This document shows positions 35,322 to 42,883 of a DNA stretch of 64,000 nt, piece after piece (position 1 is the first letter of the stretch; each line of letters starts with the position of its first letter). Source of the DNA: Stygiolobus caldivivus (GTDB taxonomy: Archaea; Thermoproteota; Thermoprotei_A; Sulfolobales; Sulfolobaceae); assembly GCF_019704315.1 (NCBI RefSeq), contig NZ_AP024597.1, positions 1,178,001 through 1,242,000 on the forward strand. Reading direction: 5' to 3'. The notes under the pieces were generated by a model. That model saw only the letters and a list, made by a program, of their open reading frames with translations, was not told the DNA's origin and did no database searches. The position numbers and the translations under genes were made by a program.

Positions 35322-35742
35322 ATTATTTTAACCTCTAAGCGGAATAAAGCTTAAACTCCAAATAATTTAACCCCCTATTAGGCCCCTTATCCTTGGGGGT
35401 AATTCGCGGAAGTGGTCTTTCACCGCAGGCGGTCTCAGATGTTAAGCACTCTAAGTAATCTGATGGGCCCCTCTCCCTTAATTCTTCGTTCGTCTTTCAC
35501 ATCAAAGGCTGCTGTGAAAGGGCCTTCCCCTTCATCTGCCCCGGTTTAACACCAGAGCTCTGGGGTTGTCCCCTTCATCTGCCCCGGTTTAACACCAGAG
35601 CTCCGAGGTATATTGAAATATTGGTTACCTTAAGATAAAAGCTTTACCCTGGTGCTGAAGTAGGCTTAACACGGGGCTATCGCGGCCTAATCTGTAAGGG
35701 CCTGACGGAGGTTATTTAAATTAGCCCTTGACTTGATAACTA
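35322..35742. other. Gap with hairpins and a 34-bp direct repeat
   Basis: Contains the perfect hairpin CTTTCACA ... TGTGAAAG at 35494-35520 and the tandem-like repeat at 35527-35603. A minus-strand frame through 35440-35550 reads as coding-like sequence (FTAAFDVKDERRIKGEG) without a start, suggesting decayed gene or IS sequence. The promoter of the gene at 35743 is TTATTTAAAT at 35712-35721. Confidence 0.45.
35527..35603 (+). repeat. 34-bp direct repeat, period 43
   Basis: CCCCTTCATCTGCCCCGGTT followed by TAACACCAGAGCTC occurs at 35527-35560 and again, without mismatch, at 35570-35603. The first copy runs into the palindrome CCAGAGCTCTGG. Only two units, so this is not a CRISPR array; a duplicated IS or ncRNA end is more likely. 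Confidence 0.8.
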
Positions 35743-36400
35743 ATGCGTATAATGTTCATAGACGAGCACATCGAAACTAATAAGACGTTCATCGGCGGAG
35801 TTTATCTAAACTTAGACGAACTTGATAATAAAGAGTGTAAACGACGCTTGGGACGAGCTCGGTACGGAGTGGGACTTCCATTACGTTAAGGACAAGAAAA
35901 TAAAGAGAGGAGGAGGAACCGTGGCAGAAGTATTCCTTAATAGTTTACGGTCTCACATAAGTATGGGACACACGTTAATAGTAGTGCACCCTACCGGGGA
36001 CGCCTTAAAGAAGCACGATGAAGACCTCTACCCCGCAGTCATATTTAACCTCTACTCCTTTCCGGTGTTTTTGACCCGGTCTGACTATGCCTTAATAGAT
36101 AAAAACCCCCAAGTCACTGTAATGAAAAGTATAACTGAGAAGATAAACTACCCTAAGGTCTCCTATGACGTAGACGCGTTAGTCAATAACATGAGTACCG
36201 ATACTAAAAGCCGTATTTTGAGGAACATTAAAAACGTCGTTAGAGCCAATAAGGGTATCGCGGTGAAGTCCTTAGAGAGGGCCCTCGAGCTGAAGGAAGC
36301 GATTAAGCGGGTCATGAAGTGGGGGTTGCTCTGTGCGGACTACGTCGTCTCCTCAACGGGTTGGAGGACGGTAGACGTTTACGGAAAGGAGGCCCAATAG
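35743..36400 (+). CDS. DUF3800-like protein, frame interrupted near its N-terminus
   Basis: Two overlapping frames make one protein of about 218 residues. The first, ATG 35743, encodes MRIMFIDEHIETNKTFIGGV and YLNLDEL, the expected start of a DUF3800 protein (FIDE and a GG-containing second strand), but stops at 35887. The second, open from 35816, continues with NDAWDELGTEWDFHYVKD and ends with LLCADYVVSS, resembling the family's C-terminal LADxxA helix. A +1 shift is needed between 35816 and 35889. DUF3800 has an RNase H-like fold with acidic residues and is common on mobile elements and near defence genes. The break could be mutation, sequencing error or programmed frameshifting. A TATA box at about -26 fits the 35743 start. 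Confidence 0.6.
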
Positions 36401-36478
36401 TCGGCCCTTTTATGACTGCTTACCCAAAAGGGCTTGACTTGTTATTTCTACAAGGAGAGATGAACAGTCGACCCTTTT

Positions 36479-37312
36479 TTATGACTGCCCGTCCTCCCTA
36501 ACTTTCGTCTGGTCACTATCGCCTCCCCTCACTGACGGCCTTACCACTACTTCCCCGAACCCTATGGCCCTGCTCTTCCCCACCCCGTAATAATTAGCAT
36601 AGCTCAATAGCCTCAAGACGTTTTCCCTAAGTTTGCTCCCCCTCCTCGCCGTGAACTCGTATATTACCCAGCCCACAAACCCTTTTACGGGCTTACCGTC
36701 ATATATCGCTTTTACCGGAGTGAGGTTGTACGCCGTCTCCCTCAGATAGTACAGAGTCCTCAGCCCCGTCACTCCCTTTATTACTTCGCCCTCGTTCTTC
36801 AGCCAGTGCTGGTATATGGAGTTTAAGAGGAGCGGTACGTAAGGGAAGAGGACGTACCGGTTCTTCCTCTTCTTGAAGGGGGGTTTAGGGGGCTGGAGCA
36901 TCGTAGGGGTCATGAACCTGACGTAATAGTACCTGCTGTCCTCCATACCGTATTCTCCCACCGCTTTAAAGTCCGCTACTTCAGCCCTGAACTTAGTACT
37001 CCATAACTCTACCGACGTCGACGGGGAACTTATAACCTCGCTGAGGATATTGTCGTCACGGAAGGTAAAACTGAACGTGTACTGTTCATTTCCTTTAAGC
37101 GTAGACTTTTTGTCCCACCGGGAGAAGACGGGTCTACCTTGGTGGTCCTTCAAGGTCGTGACCCTTACGGGTTTGTGGGGTCGGTCATCCTCCATGACCT
37201 GCTTATAACTGGGAGAGATGAAAGCGAGTATACTCCTCGCCAGTTTAGACGAAAAGGGAGGGACTACCACATCATGTTCAGGGATGACATTGAAAGTGAT
37301 CACGAAAGTCAT
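36479..37312 (-). CDS. cas6: CRISPR RNA-processing endoribonuclease Cas6
   Basis: The 277-residue protein has two RAMP (ferredoxin-like) domains. The N-terminal part has the Cas6 hallmark VPPFSSKLARSILAFISPSY and then KPVRVTTL; the C-terminus has the glycine-rich loop YGVGKSRAIGFGEVVV (about 243-258). Cas6 cuts pre-crRNA within repeats; Sulfolobales members often lack a conserved catalytic His, and I see no obvious one here. No array or cas operon is nearby, so it is a stand-alone copy that would act on arrays elsewhere. It is divergent from a CARF-PIN gene, with 192 bases between the starts. CTTATTAATT at about -28 is a plausible TATA box. Confidence 0.85.
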   Translation of the reverse strand: MTFVITFNVIPEHDVVVPPFSSKLARSILAFISPSYKQVMEDDRPHKPVRVTTLKDHQGRPVFSRWDKKSTLKGNEQYTFSFTFRDDNILSEVISSPSTSVELWSTKFRAEVADFKAVGEYGMEDSRYYYVRFMTPTMLQPPKPPFKKRKNRYVLFPYVPLLLNSIYQHWLKNEGEVIKGVTGLRTLYYLRETAYNLTPVKAIYDGKPVKGFVGWVIYEFTARRGSKLRENVLRLLSYANYYGVGKSRAIGFGEVVVRPSVRGGDSDQTKVREDGQS

Positions 37313-37504
37313 AGTAATAGATTTCTAATAGAAAATTAATAAGTATTGAGTTCCCGCGATAAGTCAAAAAAGACTGAAAGCCTACCGTCCTGGCCAAAAG
37401 GGAGTTAAAGGGCAAACGACTAACGGTTAAGGTGTAGTAAGGGGGACGGCTTGATAGGGAAGGGGATAGTTTAAAATATTTTTTCACGTACTGTATTTGT
37501 AAAT

Positions 37505-38845
37505 ATGGACTGTGCTGTAATACCCATAAACCGTTCAGACGACTCCTATGACAGTGCCGTGTCTTCAATAGTCAGGACTTACGAGATCTTCCACCCCGAC
37601 ACCTTTTACATCATTTATGCACCCTTTAACAAGCCCGTGCTAAAGAAGCTGGAAGGGCTCTTTAACTCCATGCAGAAATACGTAAAGGTAGAGTTGGTCG
37701 ATATAGGGCGTTACGAAGAGGCTGAAGGCGAGACTAACCTCTGGAGGTTCATCGAGTTTGTAAAGGGCTTAACTAAGGAATGCAAAAAGGTTTATCTGGT
37801 ACCGACAGCTGGGGCCAGCGTTGTGGCCGCGTCACTGGGGATGTTATATATGACGGACATGAACAGGTACAGCATAGTGAGTTACATCTTCAGCTTTGGC
37901 CCTTGGAAGGCATACTACTACCCCTTTACTCCTAGGGCTACGGAGACGGTATTGGTGGAACCTACTCCGCCTTTTAACACTGTCCATGACCAGATAGACA
38001 GGCTCACACAACTCGACGATTATTTTAAGGGAGTGATCAGCTCACAGCAGAACATTTACATGAGGGACATGTACGAGCTCGTATACCACCTGAATAAGAG
38101 CGTGGGGGAGTTCACCGGGGTCGAAGTAGCAATAGGAGAAGGGGATAAGAAGCAGAAGGCCACACTGCTTATGGAAGACATAGATAAAGGGCAGGGGAAT
38201 GCCGAAGAACTCAGGAAAAAGCTGGAAAAAATACTGGAGGGTGTTGACGAAGACGCAAAAAACGTGGTCAACGAGGTATTAAACTTATCGGGCCTTTACG
38301 AGATATACGTCTTAGAAGAGGACGGGAGTAAGAAGAAGGTCGAAGACGTGGTAACTGACTACTCCAGTGTAGTCATAGACACGAACCTCCTCTATTACGG
38401 TATACATTCAAGGGAGATTAAGGGGCTTACCATACCGTATTGTGTAGAATTTGAAATGGAGAGTAAAGTCTTCACAGCGGGGAGTAGTAGGAGGTCTACA
38501 AAGCGGGGCTTTGAAAGGGGCAGGTTTTTCGATGTACTTTATTCAATCTATGACGCCTTGGCGAGACGGTCTAGGATAATCCCGTCGTGCAGGTATTATT
38601 GCGACCACGCAATACCCCGGATAGACCCCATCCTATTAGACGGCTCCTTGGTGTTAACATCAGATAAAAAAGCCTACAACGTATGGGCGAACTCCCCGCT
38701 GGGGAAATACGCTACGGTGAGGCTGACAAGGGTAGAACCGAAGGAAGTAAAAAAGGAGAGATATGAGAGGACGTTCTCGTTACTCACCGTCGGTGTAATC
38801 CTCAAAGAGACACTTAACGCGGAAGTGAGGCCCCTCACTAAATAG
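37505..38845 (+). CDS. CARF-PIN fusion protein (candidate cyclic-oligoadenylate-activated RNase)
   Basis: This 446-residue protein has an N-terminal Rossmann-like CARF domain (about 1-155) with strand 1 CAVIPINRSDDS and the ligand-loop motif VYLVPTAGASVVAASLG at about 97-112. A helical linker (about 160-285) has a charged coiled coil at 232-262. The C-terminal PIN domain (about 286-430) has acidic residues at D292 (VVIDTNLLYYG), E315/E317 (PYCVEFEME), D374 (RIDPILLDGS) and D387 (LVLTSDKKAYN). CARF domains bind cyclic oligoadenylate made by Cas10 of type III systems and switch on an effector; PIN domains cut RNA. CARF-PIN fusions are a known minor class. Divergent from cas6. Activity here is inferred. 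Confidence 0.75.
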   Translation: MDCAVIPINRSDDSYDSAVSSIVRTYEIFHPDTFYIIYAPFNKPVLKKLEGLFNSMQKYVKVELVDIGRYEEAEGETNLWRFIEFVKGLTKECKKVYLVPTAGASVVAASLGMLYMTDMNRYSIVSYIFSFGPWKAYYYPFTPRATETVLVEPTPPFNTVHDQIDRLTQLDDYFKGVISSQQNIYMRDMYELVYHLNKSVGEFTGVEVAIGEGDKKQKATLLMEDIDKGQGNAEELRKKLEKILEGVDEDAKNVVNEVLNLSGLYEIYVLEEDGSKKKVEDVVTDYSSVVIDTNLLYYGIHSREIKGLTIPYCVEFEMESKVFTAGSSRRSTKRGFERGRFFDVLYSIYDALARRSRIIPSCRYYCDHAIPRIDPILLDGSLVLTSDKKAYNVWANSPLGKYATVRLTRVEPKEVKKERYERTFSLLTVGVILKETLNAEVRPLTK

Positions 38846-38917
38846 TGCAGTGAGGGTGTATTTTAGCCTGAACCAGACCAAAAGGTATTAAAACCTCTTT
38901 TTGCCTACTAACTCACT

Positions 38918-39232
38918 ATGTTACCTGTTGTGACCGTCAAAGGGTACCCCGTATTAGTGTTTGAGAAGGACGGTAAGAAGTATTATTGGCTAGCGGGCTG
39001 CCCGCATAAGAAAAGGCCCTTGAACGAAGGTAAAGTAATTGAGGACAAGATAGAGTGCCCGTTCCACCACGCGGTCTTCGACTTGATAACCGGGAGGCTC
39101 GTAAGGGAGCCCCAGTCTAAGACCCCCTGCACGGACTGCAGGTTGATCAGGGTGAAGTTTGACGAAAAGACCGGAGACGCGGAGTTCGAGGGACAGCCTT
39201 TCATACCCGAATTACCCGGGAGTAAGGTGTGA
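38918..39232 (+). CDS. Rieske-type [2Fe-2S] ferredoxin-like protein
   Basis: The 104-residue soluble protein has the Rieske ligand set: C28-P-H30 in AGCPHKKRPL and C47-P-F-H50 in IECPFHHAVFDLITG. The surrounding beta structure and length fit stand-alone Rieske ferredoxins that pass electrons to oxygenases or other redox enzymes. The second box lacks the disulphide cysteines of the high-potential respiratory Rieske proteins (a CTDC pair lies later, at about 81-84). No oxygenase is adjacent, so the partner is unknown. TATTAAAACC at about -30 is the likely promoter. Confidence 0.9.
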   Translation: MLPVVTVKGYPVLVFEKDGKKYYWLAGCPHKKRPLNEGKVIEDKIECPFHHAVFDLITGRLVREPQSKTPCTDCRLIRVKFDEKTGDAEFEGQPFIPELPGSKV

Positions 39233-39381
39233 AGGCCCATAGTGTTTATTGACGTGACAACTGGTCATATTACACTGTACGTTACCCTTACCTACCCCCT
39301 GCCTTACCTTAAATACTTAAGTTTGTAATTTGAGGAATTTCCGTTACGGGGAAGACACGTTTATTCTTGAGAGCTGGTAGT

Positions 39382-40233
39382 TCACCCGGTATTCCCCCCT
39401 TTAACGTATTCGATAAACTCCCTTAAGTCCCTCCCCTCTATTTCAAAAGCGTTAAACCCGCTTACGGGGACGTACTCTAATGCGTTGACCCCCTTGACTT
39501 CGATCAGTTTCTCCTTCCACGGTATCCCCGACACCCTCCCTATCGTGGAGTTAAAATTCTTGCTATCGGAAAAAGCCTTCCCTATGGAATATAACTTCCT
39601 GAATGCTTCGTTATCTTTAACGTCCTCTTTGTACACATGTAAGTGATAACCGCGTCTAGTCTCAACTACTAACCTCACGGGTATACCCTCTAGGAGGGAC
39701 AGTACACCGGGTGCCTTAGAATCGACGTCCACCATTATCACGTGTTTTTCAGTAGCCTTAGCCATCTTGGAGAAAGCGACCGAAAATATGTCTTGAGAGG
39801 CCAACTGTTTCCTGACACTTTCATAGTCCTTTCCTCTCAAGTTCATTATTAGGTTGAGCTTATCTTGGATAAACGAAGAGACTACAGTATACGAGAGCTT
39901 TAAGAAATCTATCGGGTTTACGTAGTACATCACCTTAAGCAAGTCCTTGGGTATTACCTTGTCACCTACGCGGAACTCAGTCCCTTCTCTCACTGCTATA
40001 GCCTCGTTAGCTGCTTGTAAAAAGTCCTTAGACCAATACCTCCTCAGCACTGCGTGCCTCCTCACCCCGGGTATGTCTTTACTACCCTGCCCCTTAACCA
40101 CTATTGCCACTACATAGTAATCGTCCTCAGCGGGCTTAGGTAACTTTGAGCTAAATTCCTCTAAGGTTAACTTCCTTACCACGAGTAGTCTTACGGGAGG
40201 GACAATAAATCTGTAACGGGGGAAGGGGCGCAT
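39382..40233 (-). CDS. Primase-polymerase (AEP)-like protein
   Basis: The 283-residue protein has motifs in the order of archaeo-eukaryotic primases: a D-x-D in HVIMVDVDSK (D169, D171), an R-G-Y-H in VVETRRGYHLHVYKE (about 189-203), and the sugar-binding-like GRVSGIPWK (about 232-240, compare RxPGTxHxK of Prim-Pol proteins), then strands LIEVKG and ALEYVP that could supply the third acidic motif. No zinc ribbon or helicase domain is seen. AEPs of this small size are known from archaeal plasmids, viruses and CRISPR-associated contexts. The assignment rests on short motifs only. No partner gene is adjacent. Confidence 0.45.
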   Translation of the reverse strand: MRPFPRYRFIVPPVRLLVVRKLTLEEFSSKLPKPAEDDYYVVAIVVKGQGSKDIPGVRRHAVLRRYWSKDFLQAANEAIAVREGTEFRVGDKVIPKDLLKVMYYVNPIDFLKLSYTVVSSFIQDKLNLIMNLRGKDYESVRKQLASQDIFSVAFSKMAKATEKHVIMVDVDSKAPGVLSLLEGIPVRLVVETRRGYHLHVYKEDVKDNEAFRKLYSIGKAFSDSKNFNSTIGRVSGIPWKEKLIEVKGVNALEYVPVSGFNAFEIEGRDLREFIEYVKGGNTG

Positions 40234-40760
40234 TCATTACAACTGCTGGAGTCAAATGGCCGAGAATGAATCTGCGGTCACTATCACACCTCCTTATAAG
40301 CTGAAATATTCTGGAGTAGTTACGTTAAAAACATTGTGATAGATTACCAAGGCCGAGAAGGGGAGAGAAGGAGAAAGGAGATAGAAAGAGGGTAAATGAA
40401 CACTTACGAGAGCACTATAAGGTGAAACCCTCAAATATTTATAGAGGACATAGTGTTTTAAGCTGAAACTATTGTAGCCCTTTATAAAGGGCCAAGTCGA
40501 CGTGAAGGAGCGGTGTTAAGTTGTCAGACTCCGACCAAGTATCCCGTACACCGTAAAGCCGTCCGCACTTAGCGCGAGTAAGCTCGGCTCCAGACTGAAA
40601 TAAGGTGAGTTTTACAGCTTGTAGGTAGTAACAGTAGCTTTAGCCTTCATGGCTACAGCAGCCCTTTATTGCTCAACGAAATGCAAATTAGAGTGTGTGG
40701 GTGCGAACTGGTTCTCTAACGTTGATAAAGCATTTAACTTTGTTATTTAATAAATAGGTA
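40234..40760. other. Gap with one arm of a purine-rich inverted repeat
   Basis: GAGAAGGGGAGAGAAGGAGA and AAGGAGATAGAAAGAGGGTAA at about 40354-40395 recur, inverted, near 43168-43212. Otherwise no gene. TTATTTAATAAATAGG at 40742-40757 precedes the next start. Confidence 0.45.
40351..40396 (+). repeat. Purine-rich repeat, left arm
   Basis: A 46-base all-purine-like tract that aligns over its length with the reverse complement of 43168-43213 with a handful of differences and short flanking agreement (TTACCAAGG versus TAACTAAGG). Confidence 0.5.
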
Positions 40761-41876
40761 ATGTGTGACGCATATAAGGACGTCTGTGAAAATTTCCCGA
40801 GGCTCTGCCCGCGGTTAACACCCCAGCCCCTCTCTTACTATACACTGAAGAGCTTTTCCAAGCTGAACCCGTACGTATCGACCGTGATATGTGAGGACTG
40901 TGACGATACCGTAAGGAGGTTGAACTACTTCTGGTTGGGCCAGAGGGGAGACACTTGTGAAGTCTGTGGGAGTAAAGGGGAAGAAATAGACGAAGAGTGG
41001 GAGTACTGCTTAGACGGGGACAAGGGGTTAGCTAGGCTCGTAGGGTTGAGGACTCTGTGCAGGAAATGTTACTCAGCCAAGTATAGGGCCATGGAAAACC
41101 GCCCAGAGGCTTTAACACATTTAGCTGAAGTCAACGGCGTAAATGACGTCGAGGAGGGCCTGAGGAGGGCCTTTGAAGTGCAAAAAAGGCTCAGTAGTAT
41201 CGAGGACTGGGCTTTTGAATTAGAGGCCCTTGAAGGTGAGCTAAGGGATAAGGCAGAGCGTTTAATGAACACGGCTTTCAAGGGAGGACTTTCTTATGAG
41301 GACGGGTGGCTCTATTATACCGGTAAAAACTCTAAGGTGTTAGTGACGACATCGTTAGAGAAGACGTTGAATATAATAAAGAGCTATGAAGACCTATATT
41401 CCTTAGCAGTCAGCTCACTGGACGGCGAAGCCCAAGTACTTGAGAAGGAGTTCAAGTTCTTCCTCGACATGGTAAAAATACCGATAAGGATAGTGTTGGA
41501 CGTCGATGATAGGGACTTCGCGTTACGCTCCCTGAAAGAGAGCGTTTCGGGTAAGTGGATGGTCTTTGTGAGACAGGAGGTGTACGTCCAGTTTTTCAAA
41601 AGGGTTATAGGGCTGTTGGGGGATGACGGATATAGGGCGAAGATAACGTGTAACCTGGACAAGGACGAACTCCCGGTGATAGTTTATGTCCCTTCGGCGT
41701 TTGACTTCGAAAACGTGCTTAGGGTAAAAGGGGTATTAACGGAAGTAATGGAAGAGTTCGATGTAAACAAAAATATCCTCTTTAAACCTGACGTGTTCTC
41801 TGCTAACGAAATCTACAGCGGTAGGAGTGACATAAAACCCTACATCTACGTCGCATTAAGTCCGCGTCAAGTTTGA
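40761..41876 (+). CDS. Degenerate HNH-like zinc domain fused to a DUF1917/Bles03-like domain
   Basis: This 371-residue protein has an N-terminal zinc-binding region: CEDC (44-47), CEVCG (66-70), and LVGLRTLCRKC (93-103). The spacing and wording match the HNH-like family that reads CxxCG..HEVWxY...LVGLxxLCxxCHxxKH, but here the HEVW histidine is Asp (EIDEEWEY, 75-82) and the last His is Tyr (RKCYSAKY), so nuclease activity is unlikely. A helical middle part follows. Residues about 262-362 (GKWMVFVR, YRAKITC, VIVYVPSAFDFENVLRVKGV, ILFKPDVFSANEIYSG) match the DUF1917/UPF0696 (Bles03) fold. Function unknown; possibly a nucleic-acid-binding adaptor. Confidence 0.6.
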   Translation: MCDAYKDVCENFPRLCPRLTPQPLSYYTLKSFSKLNPYVSTVICEDCDDTVRRLNYFWLGQRGDTCEVCGSKGEEIDEEWEYCLDGDKGLARLVGLRTLCRKCYSAKYRAMENRPEALTHLAEVNGVNDVEEGLRRAFEVQKRLSSIEDWAFELEALEGELRDKAERLMNTAFKGGLSYEDGWLYYTGKNSKVLVTTSLEKTLNIIKSYEDLYSLAVSSLDGEAQVLEKEFKFFLDMVKIPIRIVLDVDDRDFALRSLKESVSGKWMVFVRQEVYVQFFKRVIGLLGDDGYRAKITCNLDKDELPVIVYVPSAFDFENVLRVKGVLTEVMEEFDVNKNILFKPDVFSANEIYSGRSDIKPYIYVALSPRQV

Positions 41877-41881
41877 GGCGA

Positions 41882-42409
41882 CTACACGGGTATAGGGCCA
41901 GTAGGTGGGTAGAATTCGGCAGTAGGGTTAAGCGGTGAGGTCAGGACTTTTACCGGTAGTGTAAGGGTCTGAGGTGACCCGTTAACGTATATGACGACTT
42001 GGACTTGGTTTAATACCTTAACCTCTTGGGCTAAAGACGGGCTATTAATAACCGCTATAAAGCCTTGGTCGTTTTGAGCTGGCACCATCATTGGGCCTCC
42101 CCTTACGAAAGTGTGGTTTAGTACCCTTATCGAAGAGAAAGGCTGAGACGTGACTACATACACGCTGTAGTTATATACTCCTACATAAGCATAGGATACG
42201 ATAGGTATTGAGCTATTAGCAGGTGTTGAGCTCATGTCCTCGGTACTCGTGTTGGGAGTGGGTGTGTTGAGAGTGGAGTTCGTGGTTTGTTGGGTAGTTA
42301 GTTTTTCGGAGTGAGTTTGAGTTAAGTGCCCCTCCAAAAAGCCAGCCGTTAATACGGCTGAGAGCACTATTGCCACTGCTATTATTAAAGAAATAATTTT
42401 GACACTCAT
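41882..42409 (-). CDS. Membrane-anchored exported protein of unknown function
   Basis: The 175-residue protein has an N-terminal membrane segment (IISLIIAVAIVLSAVLTAGF), a Thr/Asn/Ser-rich linker with several sequons (about 30-70), and a C-terminal beta-sandwich of about 100 residues (VGVYNYSVYVVTSQPFSSIR, QVVIYVNGSPQTLTLPVKVL). The stop codon of the gene at 40761 lies only a few bases away on the opposite strand. TTTATTTATT about 25 bases upstream is a suitable promoter. Confidence 0.7.
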   Translation of the reverse strand: MSVKIISLIIAVAIVLSAVLTAGFLEGHLTQTHSEKLTTQQTTNSTLNTPTPNTSTEDMSSTPANSSIPIVSYAYVGVYNYSVYVVTSQPFSSIRVLNHTFVRGGPMMVPAQNDQGFIAVINSPSLAQEVKVLNQVQVVIYVNGSPQTLTLPVKVLTSPLNPTAEFYPPTGPIPV

Positions 42410-42460
42410 TAATACGACGATCGGAAGAGCAATAAATAAACTTTTTCAAAACAAAAGGTG

Positions 42461-42883
42461 TCAGAGCAAGGAGCTTATCAGGGAAAACAGGGAGGACTCA
42501 GGGACCAGCCCGCTGTAAGGGCTGAGGCCTCCCGCCATCCCGAGGGCCGAAAGCAGCGAATTGTGCAGGCCGAAATCGTCGAACACCGACCCCCCTAACA
42601 GTGAGCTCAGTAAACCCGCATGCCCCGTTTCTACACCCAAGAAATTAGGCCCTTGACACATCCTTACAGTGTACGCGACATTAGGGTACATCCCGAACAA
42701 GGAGGGGTGTATAGCTTGGAGTATCCCCAAGTTTTGTCCCATAAACGGGTAGGTCTGAAAACCGAAATTACCCAAAAACGAACTTAACGGGTTCATTAAT
42801 GACCCCAGTGAACCGCTAAAGGGGAAGGTCTGGAATGACCCCCCAAGCCCTATAGGGTTACAACACATTAAGTTAAACGCCAT
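42461..42883 (-). CDS. Lysine-free, Gly/Leu/Phe/Ser-rich protein of unknown function
   Basis: This 140-residue sequence has no Lys, one Arg, four acidic residues and a very high content of Gly, Leu, Ser and Phe, with repeated short blocks such as GGSFQTFPFSGSLGSL, NFGFQTYPFMGQNLG and LLSSLLGGSVF. There is no signal peptide, and hydrophobicity is spread without clear membrane segments, so it may self-assemble or coat something. Two or three imperfect repeats of F-Q-T-[FY]-P-F are visible. TTTAAAATTC at about -28 supports expression. I know no family with this composition. Confidence 0.55.
   Translation of the reverse strand: MAFNLMCCNPIGLGGSFQTFPFSGSLGSLMNPLSSFLGNFGFQTYPFMGQNLGILQAIHPSLFGMYPNVAYTVRMCQGPNFLGVETGHAGLLSSLLGGSVFDDFGLHNSLLSALGMAGGLSPYSGLVPESSLFSLISSLL

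Noticed and set aside
35322-35600. Cobalamin riboswitch before cbiZ
   Set aside because: The B12-box consensus is not visible, and such riboswitches are not expected in Sulfolobales.
35520-35610. Two spaced direct repeats as a mini CRISPR array
   Set aside because: Only two units, 34 bases long with a 9-base gap instead of a 35-45-base spacer, and unlike known Sulfolobales repeats.
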